DNA from: Erysipelotrichaceae bacterium UBA6182
GTDB lineage: Bacteria > Bacillota_I > Bacilli_A > Erysipelotrichales > Erysipelotrichaceae
DNA length: 16,335 nt
Direction of reading: 5' to 3'
NCBI GenBank assembly: GCA_002422065.1
Contig: DITO01000255.1
Location: 1 to 16,335, forward strand
The notes under the pieces are model-generated. The model was not told the DNA's origin and did not search any database. It was given only the letters and a program-made list of their open reading frames with translations. The translations under genes and the position numbers were made by a program. Position 1 is the first letter of the stretch. The number at the start of each line of letters is the position of its first letter. Shown here piece after piece: positions 1-7,822 of the stretch.

Positions 1-815
1 ACAACAATTGGAACATGAGCTCCCATGACAACACCTGCAGTTTCACCTTGAGCAAGATAAGTAATAGTTTTATACATAACATTACCAGCTTCAATATTAG
101 CATGAAGTAGAACATTGATTAAACCAGCATTAGGGGATGTTATTCCTTTGTGTTTTGCAGCTTCAATCGAAACAGCATTATCAATTGCAAATGGCCCATC
201 AACTATACAATCTTTAATTAATCCTTCTTCATTCATCTTCTTAAGTTCAATGGCATGTAGTGTACACTCCATTTTTGGGTTTACTTTTTCAACGGCACAA
301 ATCACACCAACACGAATTGGATCAAGTTCAATGGCTTTTGCGACTGTAACACAGTGGCGAATAATGTGAGCTTTTTGTTCAAGATTAGGAAGAATATTCA
401 TTGCTCCATCACTCATGACCATTAAGCGATCAAGTGCAGGGACTTTAAATATAGCAACATGGGCTAATACAGGGGATGCTTTTAGTCCAGACTCACTAGA
501 GACTACTTGTTTAAGAAGGACGGAGGTATCTACAAGTCCTTTCATAAGAATACTAGCCTTCTTTGAATGGATGAGTTGAATGCATTGTTTTACTGCTTGT
601 TCGTTATCAGGTTCATGGATAACTTCAAAGTCAAGATCCCAATCATTTGATTTTAAAATGGATTCAATCTTAATTTGATCTCCTACCAAAATCGCATCCG
701 AAATATTTGCTTTTTTTGCTTGGAAGATTGCACTTAATACATCTTCATCATGAGCACAGGCTACTGCAATTTTATGGTTTTGAGAAGTAAGCTTAGTTTG
801 TAATAATTCGATCAT
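1..815 (-). CDS. ptb: Phosphate butyryltransferase (phosphate acyltransferase family), 3' end outside the window
   Basis: It should interconvert butyryl-CoA and butyryl phosphate (or a related acyl pair), the step before butyrate kinase in butyrate formation or branched-chain acid use. I translated 271 codons from the ATG at 815; the family is usually about 300 residues, so only the C-terminal tail is missing. Family-like segments are visible: an early VACAHDEDVL, an ILMKGLVDT stretch, VMSDGAMNILP, and near the cut edge YLAQGETAGVVMGA followed by HVPIV, the usual lead-in to the C-terminus. The start is supported by an AAGGAG about 8 bases upstream and an extended -10 promoter. It diverges from the c-di-GMP enzyme gene. 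A butyrate kinase gene would be expected downstream, beyond the window edge. A phosphate acetyltransferase is the main alternative, but the length and N-terminus fit Ptb better. Confidence 0.85.
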   Translation of the reverse strand, partial: MIELLQTKLTSQNHKIAVACAHDEDVLSAIFQAKKANISDAILVGDQIKIESILKSNDWDLDFEVIHEPDNEQAVKQCIQLIHSKKASILMKGLVDTSVLLKQVVSSESGLKASPVLAHVAIFKVPALDRLMVMSDGAMNILPNLEQKAHIIRHCVTVAKAIELDPIRVGVICAVEKVNPKMECTLHAIELKKMNEEGLIKDCIVDGPFAIDNAVSIEAAKHKGITSPNAGLINVLLHANIEAGNVMYKTITYLAQGETAGVVMGAHVPIV

Positions 816-835
816 AAAGAAATCTCCTTAATCAT

Positions 836-844
836 ATTATACCA
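836..844 (-). promoter_or_regulatory. Extended -10 promoter of ptb
   Basis: Read on the minus strand this is TGGTATAAT, a perfect extended -10 (TGn plus TATAAT), 21 bases before the ptb start codon. No good -35 is present at 17 bases, as is common for extended -10 promoters. Confidence 0.6.
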
Positions 845-878
845 AGAATAACTAGCAATTTAGGTAAGGATTACTTAA

Positions 879-917
879 TTAATCAACCTTCTGATTAAAC
901 AATTAATCACTGATTAG
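879..917. promoter_or_regulatory. Operator-like cluster of four TGATTA half-sites in a divergent promoter region
   Basis: TTAATCA (879-885) and TGATTAA (892-898) form a perfect 7-base inverted repeat with a 6-base gap. TTAATCA (903-909) and TGATTAG (911-917) form a second inverted repeat with a 1-base gap. The cluster lies between the two divergent -10 elements; the right-hand pair ends four bases before the expected -35 position of the c-di-GMP enzyme gene. A repressor or activator controlling both genes is an inference; the bound protein is unknown. Confidence 0.45.
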
Positions 918-940
918 TTCAATAAAACTTCTATTTGTTA

Positions 941-949
941 TGATATAAT
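941..949 (+). promoter_or_regulatory. Extended -10 promoter of the c-di-GMP enzyme gene
   Basis: TGATATAAT is a perfect extended -10. It is followed by AAAGGAG at 966-972 and the GTG start at 979. The leader would be about 22 bases. There is no clear -35 element. Confidence 0.65.
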
Positions 950-978
950 CTTGTTAAATTGTTTGAAAGGAGCATCGT

Positions 979-3837
979 GTGAAAATCAAAGAGTATTCAA
1001 TAGCATTGACGGTTGTATTTTTCTTGATTTCGATGTTTTTTTCATTCTTTACTAACTCAAAAATTTATGCAGATAGTCATCAAATTGTGCTAAAAAGTGC
1101 TTCTGAATTTGACTATCCACCTTTCTCTATTGTCACTGATGGTGTTGCGGATGGATTCTCTGTTGAACTGCTTAAAGCAGTAGCTAATGAAATGGGATTT
1201 TCGGTTGAGTTTAAAGTCAATCATTGGAACATTATTAAAGAAGAACTTGAAGAAGGAAAACTTGATGTTTTACCTCTTGTGGGATATTCAAAAGAACGAG
1301 ATGAATTATTAGATTTCACGATTCCTTATATCGTTATGCGAGGGAATATTTTTGTTCGTGATGACTATAAAGCCATCCGAAGTGAAGAAGACTTATATGG
1401 TAAAGAAATTATAGTGATGCGAGGAGATAACTCACAAGAATATGCCGAGTTAATGAATTTCACAGATAGTTTAATCTTAGTGAATACATACGCAGAAGCA
1501 TTTGAATTATTAAGTTCTGGAAAACATGATGCTGTACTTGCACAAAGTCTTGTGGGAGAGAAATTGATTAATGATTTAAATATAAAGAATATACAAGCTG
1601 TAACACGTCTTGCGGATAATGGTATTGATAGAATTCGAGTGACTTTAAATGGTTTCGAACAGAAATTTAGTTTTGCAGTTCAAGAAGGGAATAAAGAATT
1701 ATTAGCACAACTTAATGAAGGATTGGCTATTGTTATTGAAAATGGAACTTATGAGATCCTTTATGAAAAGTGGTTTACCTTTCTGATTAAGGATACCCTA
1801 GATTACACAAGAATCACTAACATATTCGTTGCTAGTATCATAATTATATTCATGGTATTGTTTGCTGTTTCATATCTAGTTATTCGTAAAGAAGTAAAAA
1901 GACAAACCTTTAAGTTAAAAAATAATCTTGATAGAAACATGATTATGTTCAATGTTATTAATCAAGATTATGATTCTGTCACTGAATGGCTTAATTACGT
2001 TTTAAGTCAAATGATTAAGATGACTGGTTCAGAATTTGGGTATATTTTCTTATATGATGAGGAAAATAAGGAACTTATTCTACATGCAGAGACATATGGA
2101 ATTAAGACTGAATGTTCTTTTGATGAAGACAAAACAAAATACTCTTTAGATGAAATAGGATTATGTGGGGAAGTTATCCTCCAAAGAAAACCTATTACCG
2201 TGAATGACTTTTCAAAGAAGAATAGTTTAATTAATGAGTATCCTCGTGAAAATGTATCACTGAAGAATTGGATGGGAATTCCAATATTTGAAGATAATAG
2301 AATTGTTGCGACTGTTGGTTTAGGTAACAAGAACGAAGATTATGAAGAAAATGATATTTACCAAGTAACCTTACTTATGGATGGTGTTTTAAGCCATATT
2401 GAAAAGGCTCAAAACAGAGAATATTTAGAAATCGCAAAGAATAAATATCTATCAACTATTGTTTCGATAGGTGATGGTGTTATCGTTGTTGGACTAGATG
2501 AAAAAATAGAAATGATTAATAAAGCTTGCGCAGAGATGACAGGGTGGAGTGAAGATGAAGCTATTGGGGTGCATTATAAAGAAGTGTTTAGTATTTCACA
2601 TGAAAACGCCAATCTGACAGTGATGGATCCTGTTTTAGAAGTGATAACAACTCATTCTCAATTTGAATTGACCAGTCATACAAAATTAACTTCAAAAAAT
2701 GGGAAGTATATCATCATTGAAAGTAGTGCTTCACCTGTACATAATTCAAAGAATGAAATGCTTGGAGTAGTTTTAGTCTTCAGAGATATGACTATTAAAC
2801 ATAATCATATTAGAGAGATTGAATATTTAAGTTATCATGATTCATTAACTGGACTCTATAATCGAAGATTCTTTGAAGAAGAATATCATCGTCTTGATAC
2901 ACCACGTAATTACCCACTCACGATTATTATGGCCGATCTTAATGGGTTGAAGATTACGAATGATGCTTTTGGTCATCAAGCTGGAGATGAACTATTAAAA
3001 TCAACTGCAACTCTCTTTAAGACTTTCTTAAGATCAGAAGATATAGCTGCTCGTTGGGGTGGGGATGAATTCGCAATATTGATGCCAAAAACTTCATCTA
3101 TTGAAGCTGAACAGATTGTTCAAAGAATCACTCAAGGGGTTGAAGCATTTAGTAAAGAGAATGGGGTACTATCAATCGCTTTTGGTTGGGAAACCAAGAC
3201 TGATAAAACTATGGAATTAGATGAGTTATTTAAAAATGCAGAAGAATACATGTATAAACGGAAAGTCAATGAAAGCCAAGGAATACGTGGGCTTACCATT
3301 AAAACTATAATGAATACGTTGTTTGAGAAAAGTCCTCGTGAAGAGAAACACAGTCAACGTGTTAAAGATATGGCGATAAAGATTGCGAAAGCAATGAATC
3401 TACCGCAACATGAGATTGATGATATTGCAACATTAGGTCTTCTTCATGACATTGGGAAAATCATTATTCCTACTGAGATTCTTGAGAAGAAAAGTTCATT
3501 AACTGATGTTGAATTTGCTGAAATAAAGAAACATCCAAGTATTGGTTATCGTATTCTTATTTCTACAAAAGAATTTTCAAGTATTGCGGATGCAGTTTTA
3601 TCACATCATGAACGATGGGATGGAAATGGTTATCCTGATAAAATCAAAGGGAATAATATCCCGCTAGCATCTCGGATAATTGCTGTTGCAGATGCATATG
3701 ATGCAATGACAAACTCTAGACCATATCGAGAAACTGGAATATCTCATGATGAAGCACGTCAAGAGATTATTAAAAATGCAGGAACTCAGTTTGACCCTCA
3801 TATCGTTTCTATAGTTATTGAGAACAATATTATATAA
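979..3837 (+). CDS. Membrane receptor with SBP, GAF, PAS, GGDEF and HD-GYP domains (c-di-GMP synthase/phosphodiesterase)
   Basis: Predicted 952-residue bifunctional c-di-GMP enzyme with an external sensor. Visible order: signal or anchor segment (about 7-27, possible cleavage after Ala31), an extracellular periplasmic-binding-protein-like domain of the family-3 amino acid type (about 36-267), one membrane helix (280-303), a GAF-like region (about 325-475), a PAS domain (about 487-608), GGDEF (about 612-765) and HD-GYP (about 775-952). The GGDEF motif is intact (694-698) and is preceded at the right distance by an RxxD inhibitory site (Arg685, Asp688). HD-GYP residues are intact: His791, HDIGK 823-827, His852, HH 876-877, GYP 884-886 and Asp905. 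Both activities may therefore be real. GTG start at 979 is set by AAAGGAG six bases upstream. The ligand is probably a small solute such as an amino acid, but the sequence does not name it. A terminator follows, so the gene is likely transcribed alone. Confidence 0.92.
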   Translation: MKIKEYSIALTVVFFLISMFFSFFTNSKIYADSHQIVLKSASEFDYPPFSIVTDGVADGFSVELLKAVANEMGFSVEFKVNHWNIIKEELEEGKLDVLPLVGYSKERDELLDFTIPYIVMRGNIFVRDDYKAIRSEEDLYGKEIIVMRGDNSQEYAELMNFTDSLILVNTYAEAFELLSSGKHDAVLAQSLVGEKLINDLNIKNIQAVTRLADNGIDRIRVTLNGFEQKFSFAVQEGNKELLAQLNEGLAIVIENGTYEILYEKWFTFLIKDTLDYTRITNIFVASIIIIFMVLFAVSYLVIRKEVKRQTFKLKNNLDRNMIMFNVINQDYDSVTEWLNYVLSQMIKMTGSEFGYIFLYDEENKELILHAETYGIKTECSFDEDKTKYSLDEIGLCGEVILQRKPITVNDFSKKNSLINEYPRENVSLKNWMGIPIFEDNRIVATVGLGNKNEDYEENDIYQVTLLMDGVLSHIEKAQNREYLEIAKNKYLSTIVSIGDGVIVVGLDEKIEMINKACAEMTGWSEDEAIGVHYKEVFSISHENANLTVMDPVLEVITTHSQFELTSHTKLTSKNGKYIIIESSASPVHNSKNEMLGVVLVFRDMTIKHNHIREIEYLSYHDSLTGLYNRRFFEEEYHRLDTPRNYPLTIIMADLNGLKITNDAFGHQAGDELLKSTATLFKTFLRSEDIAARWGGDEFAILMPKTSSIEAEQIVQRITQGVEAFSKENGVLSIAFGWETKTDKTMELDELFKNAEEYMYKRKVNESQGIRGLTIKTIMNTLFEKSPREEKHSQRVKDMAIKIAKAMNLPQHEIDDIATLGLLHDIGKIIIPTEILEKKSSLTDVEFAEIKKHPSIGYRILISTKEFSSIADAVLSHHERWDGNGYPDKIKGNNIPLASRIIAVADAYDAMTNSRPYRETGISHDEARQEIIKNAGTQFDPHIVSIVIENNII

Positions 3838-3861
3838 AGAAGTATGTATCTGTAAAAAATT

Positions 3862-3920
3862 AATATAGTGAGATTAATCTGAATGATATATCAAATAGAT
3901 CTCATTATGTTTATTTTTTT
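3862..3920 (+). terminator. Rho-independent terminator after the c-di-GMP enzyme gene
   Basis: Bases 3862-3874 pair with 3899-3911 (13 pairs including two G-U wobbles, core GTGAGAT with ATCTCAT), around a 24-base loop. A T-rich run follows at 3910-3920. The loop is large, so the strength is uncertain. Confidence 0.6.
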
Positions 3921-3931
3921 ATTGCATGTTC

Positions 3932-3960
3932 TTGAGTAAACAGGTGTCATACATGATAGT
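3932..3960 (+). promoter_or_regulatory. Possible promoter of the glycerophosphodiesterase gene
   Basis: TTGAGT (3932-3937), 17-base spacer, GATAGT (3955-3960); each hexamer matches consensus at four of six positions. Initiation near 3967 would leave only about 13 bases before the ATG at 3980. Confidence 0.35.
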
Positions 3961-3979
3961 AGAGTGATAAAATTAAGTT

Positions 3980-5761
3980 ATGATAGATTATTATGTCTAT
4001 CCTAGCAAAGGAGACTGCTGTACGAAACATCACTCAAATACAAAGTTATCAGATCAAGTATTTTCTTTGTTTCATCATCATTTTGTTTTTTTAGTGATTA
4101 TCCAAAGCATCTATTTTGCTCTTTTTTTTCTTATTCTTGTTCCATTACTTACATTAGGATATGAAGTATCATTATTAACATCACAACTAAGTTATGTTTC
4201 GCTTTCAAATCTACCTAGATTTTTAATTAATCCAGTGACTTTGTTCTTTCTAGTAATCATCTTTTTACTTATTAGTATATTCTTGATAGCTGAAGACTTT
4301 TTCCTTAAAGAATTCTTTTTTATTAGATACCACAATATTCCTTTCAGTAGATTTAAGTTAGTTATAACTAGTCTCAAACATACTTTCAGTATTATTAAAG
4401 GGTTTAAATTTTTCAATCTGATTTCCATTTGGATAACTATGATCTCGTTCAATTTACCTTTAATATTATTCACATTTAGAAATAATTTATACATTCGTTA
4501 CGTTTCAACTGAAGTATCTTCAATGATAGTTTGGTTGGGGATGACTATAATATATTCTGCTTGTACTATTGCGTTATTTCGTAACAATTTTAAATCAATA
4601 AAAAATCATATTCTCTGGAATATCGTACAAACTTGGAGTTTATTGGTCATTTATATACTAAGTATTGTCATTATGTTAATTCTCGTTTCAGTTCTCATAC
4701 CACAAGAATTTGCAATTTCTGCCTTTATCAATGTATTGACACGTTTTAATGGATTATTCTCTTTGTTTTTGTTTGTTGTTAGTACACTTTTGCATTACGC
4801 ATTAAACACAGTATCATCACCACTTATACTTAGTGTAGAAGATCTTGATTATCAAGATATTGAATCAACTTCTTCAAAATTTGAAATTAAAAGCCCTAGA
4901 AGAAAACTCATGATTTTTGCATTATTGCTATTTCTAATTGTTGATGTATATCATACACTAGGAATTCTTCGAAATGGTTCAATCTTACAATCATCATCAC
5001 TGTCTCAAATTGGTGTAACCTCACATCGTGGATATTCATTTGATACTCCTGAAAACACAATAATCGCAATTGAAAGAGCAATCGAAGTGTTCGCTGATTT
5101 TGTAGAATTTGATGTTAGAGTAACATCAGATAGCCAGTTTGTTTTGCTACATGACGATAATTTGCGTAGAACAACAGGTCTCAACAGATCAGTTACTCGA
5201 TTGACTTTGGCATCTGTTCTTGAGTTAGATGCAGGAAAATGGTTTAGGTCGGAGTTTGAAGGGACAAAGATTCCTACTCTACAAGAAGCTCTTGAAACAA
5301 CCAAAGGAAGGATTCTTGTGAACTTAGATTTGAAGTTAGGTGACAATCAGACACACTTAGTTCCAAGATTAGTTGAAATAATAGATGAATATGAGATGCA
5401 ATATCAGATTATGATTACATCAACATGTCTACCATGCTTACGTGAAGTTAAGAATGTTAATCCTAACATCCAGACAGGATTTATAACATATCGTGTCACA
5501 GCATCATTACTTAACGATCCTGATATCGATATTATGAGTGTTAAAGCATCATTTGTTACACAATCCATGGTCGAAAGAATACATCAATCTGGAAAACAAA
5601 TCTTTGTTTGGACAGTTAATACACAATCTGAAATTGAACGAATGAGTAATCTACGTGTTAATAATATCATTACATCAAGACCAACCTATGTTAAAGAAGT
5701 GTTGTTTGAATTATCAGCAAGTCGTTTTATATTGAACTTAATCAGAATTATAATCAATTAA
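3980..5761 (+). CDS. Membrane-anchored glycerophosphodiester phosphodiesterase
   Basis: It should hydrolyse glycerophosphodiesters (deacylated phospholipid or teichoic-acid-like material) to glycerol 3-phosphate and an alcohol. The N-terminal half (about 30-330) is hydrophobic with roughly seven membrane helices, matching the membrane domain found in Firmicute GDPDs. The C-terminal half (about 344-575) is a GDPD barrel: HRG at 349-351, PENT at 357-360, Glu376 and Asp378, HD at 391-392, LDLK ending at Lys452, VWTVN at 543-547 and IITSRP at 564-569. These cover the expected acid/base histidines and metal ligands. With seven helices the barrel would face outside, fitting nutrient scavenging or envelope turnover. 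The start is unsure: the ATG at 3980 has no ribosome binding site, while a good AAAGGAG lies inside the frame at 4007-4013 without a standard in-frame start after it. The gene shares strand with the next hydrolase but that one has its own promoter. Confidence 0.85.
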   Translation: MIDYYVYPSKGDCCTKHHSNTKLSDQVFSLFHHHFVFLVIIQSIYFALFFLILVPLLTLGYEVSLLTSQLSYVSLSNLPRFLINPVTLFFLVIIFLLISIFLIAEDFFLKEFFFIRYHNIPFSRFKLVITSLKHTFSIIKGFKFFNLISIWITMISFNLPLILFTFRNNLYIRYVSTEVSSMIVWLGMTIIYSACTIALFRNNFKSIKNHILWNIVQTWSLLVIYILSIVIMLILVSVLIPQEFAISAFINVLTRFNGLFSLFLFVVSTLLHYALNTVSSPLILSVEDLDYQDIESTSSKFEIKSPRRKLMIFALLLFLIVDVYHTLGILRNGSILQSSSLSQIGVTSHRGYSFDTPENTIIAIERAIEVFADFVEFDVRVTSDSQFVLLHDDNLRRTTGLNRSVTRLTLASVLELDAGKWFRSEFEGTKIPTLQEALETTKGRILVNLDLKLGDNQTHLVPRLVEIIDEYEMQYQIMITSTCLPCLREVKNVNPNIQTGFITYRVTASLLNDPDIDIMSVKASFVTQSMVERIHQSGKQIFVWTVNTQSEIERMSNLRVNNIITSRPTYVKEVLFELSASRFILNLIRIIIN

Positions 5762-5788
5762 TTTAGAATGCTGATTTTGGAGTGAACA

Positions 5789-5817
5789 TTGTGATTGTCA
5801 TGCTACTCCCGTATAAT
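5789..5817 (+). promoter_or_regulatory. Promoter of the metallo-beta-lactamase-fold hydrolase gene
   Basis: TTGTGA (5789-5794), 17-base spacer, perfect TATAAT (5812-5817). It lies downstream of the glycerophosphodiesterase stop codon, so the hydrolase can be transcribed on its own, with a leader of about 48 bases. Confidence 0.65.
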
Positions 5818-5843
5818 AAGAACATGTACAAGGAGAGACTAGG

Positions 5844-5867
5844 TTGATTATAAACCTACAAATATAA
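5844..5867 (+). CDS. Possible 7-codon leader peptide ahead of the hydrolase gene
   Basis: An AAGGAG at 5830-5835 sits eight bases before a TTG codon that opens a short frame, MIINLQI, ending with TAA at 5865-5867. The main ATG follows four bases later (5872) and has no ribosome binding site of its own. The frame is different from the main gene. Coupling of translation from the leader to the main gene is an inference; it could equally be chance. Confidence 0.3.
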   Translation: MIINLQI

Positions 5868-5871
5868 ACAC

Positions 5872-6471
5872 ATGGAAGTAAAATCATTTTCATTAGGGCC
5901 ATACCAAACAAACTGTTATGTTGTATCACAAGATAATCAAGTCATTATCATTGATCCCTCAGCAAAAGGTGAGTTAATTGCTAAATCAATAGAATCAGAC
6001 AAAAAGGTTCTCGCAATCTTGTTAACTCATGGGCACTTTGATCATTTTGGTGGTGCTCAATATCTTCTAGACTACTTTAAATGTCCAATATACATCCATG
6101 AGGATGATGTTGAGTTACTTGAAGATCCACAAAAAAATTATAGTATGGAACTCAACATCACACTTAAAAAAGATGTACTAATTCTACAAGAAGGGATGAT
6201 GCAAATAGGTCCTTTTATGATTTCAATACTACACACACCTGGTCATAGTGAAGGATCAGTAAGTTTCCACATTGAAGATGCATTGTTTGCGGGTGACTTA
6301 ATCTTTAAAATGAGCATTGGCCGTACCGATCTATATGGTGGAAACGAACGTCAAATGATGAAGTCTTTAAAGATGATTAAGACATTTAGTGAGAATCTAA
6401 CCATTTATCCAGGTCATGGTCCAAAGACAACACTTGATTTTGAGAAGAAGTATAATCCTTTTTTGAAGTAG
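5872..6471 (+). CDS. Metallo-beta-lactamase-fold hydrolase, glyoxalase II-like (YqgX/YcbL type)
   Basis: A 199-residue cytoplasmic hydrolase with a two-metal active site. Metal-binding motifs are complete: THGHFDH at 52-58, His125 in GHSEG, Asp142 in the GD pair, and His182 in PGHG. The N-terminus (MEVKSFSLGPYQTNCYVV) is the usual beginning of the short glyoxalase II-like family, which supports the ATG at 5872 despite the missing ribosome binding site. The protein lacks the extra C-terminal substrate-binding domain of true glyoxalase II (about 250 residues), so the substrate is not certain; methylglyoxal-derived thioesters are one possibility known for relatives. Strong promoter just upstream and strong terminator just downstream suggest a single-gene unit. 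Confidence 0.88.
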   Translation: MEVKSFSLGPYQTNCYVVSQDNQVIIIDPSAKGELIAKSIESDKKVLAILLTHGHFDHFGGAQYLLDYFKCPIYIHEDDVELLEDPQKNYSMELNITLKKDVLILQEGMMQIGPFMISILHTPGHSEGSVSFHIEDALFAGDLIFKMSIGRTDLYGGNERQMMKSLKMIKTFSENLTIYPGHGPKTTLDFEKKYNPFLK

Positions 6472-6531
6472 TCTTTGTAAAGCAACATAATTAATTTTAT
6501 ACATTGAATAAGACTCAATACATTTACAAAT

Positions 6532-6570
6532 AAAGCTCTATGAAAGATTCATCTCAATCATAGAGCTTTT
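6532..6570 (+). terminator. Rho-independent terminator after the hydrolase gene
   Basis: A perfect 12-base stem (AAAGCTCTATGA, 6532-6543, with TCATAGAGCTTT, 6558-6569) and a 14-base loop. The T-tract is short (6567-6570). Confidence 0.75.
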
Positions 6571-6582
6571 GTGCTTATTATT

Positions 6583-6801
6583 GGTAATATTATTGATTTA
6601 GAAGGTAGGAGTAAGCATTGATAATCTCATTTAAATATTAAGAAATCCTATACTGCTAGTGAAGTTACTAGAAGTATCCTTGATTCAAATAGTTTAGGTG
6701 GAAATGCATTAGTAAATATTGTTACATTTGGACGTTTTGCTGGCTTAAGTGCTGCAATGAAATCTTGTAATGAAAATTTGATTATAAGTTGCATAGTTTG
6801 A
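6583..6801 (+). pseudogene. Remnant of a fumarate reductase/flavocytochrome c-type flavoprotein (C-terminal FAD-binding motif)
   Basis: Reading 6628-6801 in one frame (no start codon) gives a peptide with SYTASEVTRSILDSNSLGG followed by NALVNIVTFGRFAGLSAA. This matches the end of FAD_binding_2 proteins such as fumarate reductase flavoproteins, where the usual form is YAAGEVTGG, then NRLGGNALxDIVxFGRxAG. Changes at conserved places (A-G-E to A-S-E, GG to RS) and a stop immediately upstream of the frame show decay. A second short frame at about 6583-6621 reads GNIIDLEG, which resembles the piece just upstream in such proteins, so the gene may have been broken by frameshift and deletion. The rest of the gene is gone. 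The region lies between a terminator and the promoter of the next gene, where selection would be weak. Confidence 0.6.
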
Positions 6802-6825
6802 GCAAATATTCAAAATGTGATTGTA

Positions 6826-6834
6826 TGTTATAAT
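6826..6834 (+). promoter_or_regulatory. Extended -10 promoter of the YihY-family gene
   Basis: TGTTATAAT is a perfect extended -10, about 75 bases before the chosen start codon. There is no convincing -35. Confidence 0.5.
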
Positions 6835-6909
6835 GAGTTCAATAATAATGTAAAAACTAGTGTTATATATGTGAATGTTTGAAGCTCTATTTTGAAAGAA
6901 GGCATCTCA

Positions 6910-7725
6910 ATGAAGACGGTAATATTTGTATTAAAAGAGCTTTCACGCAGATTTAATGATCATCAACTTCAACTAACAGGAAGTTCTTTAGCATACTTCT
7001 TTTTACTTGCTTTATTTCCATTATTGATACTATTGAATGCCTTACTAGGATTGTTTGGCTTTGCAATGAATGATGTTTTAATCTCAATTGCTCCACTCAT
7101 TCCTAATTCCGCTTTTGAGATTCTAGAAAGCTATCTGCTTTCTATATCTAATTATGATAATACAGTCTTAATCTCATTTGGTTTTTTAGGAACAATATTT
7201 ACAACTTCAATTGCAGTGACATCGCTAATGAATGCAATTTATCGAGCTTATGACCAGAAAAATCATCGTAGTTGGTTAGCAACACAAGGATTATTTATTT
7301 TCTTTACTTTTCTCATTGGTATTTCACTTATTCTGACGTTATTGTTTCCTCTTTTAGGTCAAGGCTTCATTGATTTCATTAGTCAATATGTTAATATTCC
7401 TCAATCTATCATTTTGATTTGGCATGTATTTCGATGGGTTGCGACTCCAATAATCATGATGATAACGTTAGCTGCCTTATATAAAATAGTTCCATATACA
7501 CCATATAAACAAACAATATGGCCAGGAACATTCTTTGCAGTGTTTGGTTGGCTTAGTATGTCAATTTTCCTATCTTTCTACATTAATCAAATAGCTAATT
7601 TCAGTTTTGTTTATGGCTCAATTGGTGCTATTATTGCATTATTAATTTGGTTGTTCTTCACAGGAATCATTATAATTCTAGGTGCAGAACTAAATGATAT
7701 TATTGATCATCTAAAAAATGTTTAA
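6910..7725 (+). CDS. YihY/virulence factor BrkB family inner membrane protein
   Basis: A 271-residue membrane protein with about six helices. Family marks are the early GSSLAYFFLLALFPLLILL segment, the YKIVPYTPYK stretch near residue 190 followed by PGTFFAV, and the closing YGSIGAIIALLIWLF with GAELND. The biochemical role of the family is not settled; members were once mislabelled ribonuclease BN, and a transport or envelope role is usual guesswork. I chose ATG 6910, which has AGAAGG seven bases upstream, over a TTG at 6892 that would add six residues but lacks a good binding site. The gene has its own promoter and no clear terminator, so some read-through into the ZIP gene is possible. Confidence 0.85.
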   Translation: MKTVIFVLKELSRRFNDHQLQLTGSSLAYFFLLALFPLLILLNALLGLFGFAMNDVLISIAPLIPNSAFEILESYLLSISNYDNTVLISFGFLGTIFTTSIAVTSLMNAIYRAYDQKNHRSWLATQGLFIFFTFLIGISLILTLLFPLLGQGFIDFISQYVNIPQSIILIWHVFRWVATPIIMMITLAALYKIVPYTPYKQTIWPGTFFAVFGWLSMSIFLSFYINQIANFSFVYGSIGAIIALLIWLFFTGIIIILGAELNDIIDHLKNV

Positions 7726-7735
7726 CTAAGACTAA

Positions 7736-7764
7736 TTGATATTTAATTCTTAAGATTGTATATA
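7736..7764 (+). promoter_or_regulatory. Likely promoter of the ZIP transporter gene
   Basis: TTGATA (7736-7741), 17-base spacer, TATATA (7759-7764). A second TATAAT at 7795-7800 is too close to the start codon to leave room for a ribosome binding site and was judged less likely. Confidence 0.45.
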
Positions 7765-7822
7765 GCAGATAATAATTACTAAAGAAGAATGAACTATAAT
7801 CGTGAAAGGTAATAGAAAATAA

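Noticed and set aside
115..369. Plus-strand open frame of 84 codons
   Set aside because: It lies antisense within the ptb gene, has no ribosome binding site and no family resemblance.
2007..2330. Minus-strand open frame of 107 codons
   Set aside because: Shadow of the GAF-encoding part of the c-di-GMP enzyme gene.
5005..5346. Minus-strand open frame of 113 codons
   Set aside because: Shadow of the GDPD barrel, whose motifs are on the plus strand.
6892..6909. TTG start giving six extra residues to the YihY-family protein
   Set aside because: No ribosome binding site before it; ATG 6910 has AGAAGG at good spacing.
7802..7822. Six-codon GTG-started frame ending directly before the ZIP ATG
   Set aside because: Weak ribosome binding site and in-frame stop next to the ATG; probably chance, so not listed as a leader peptide.
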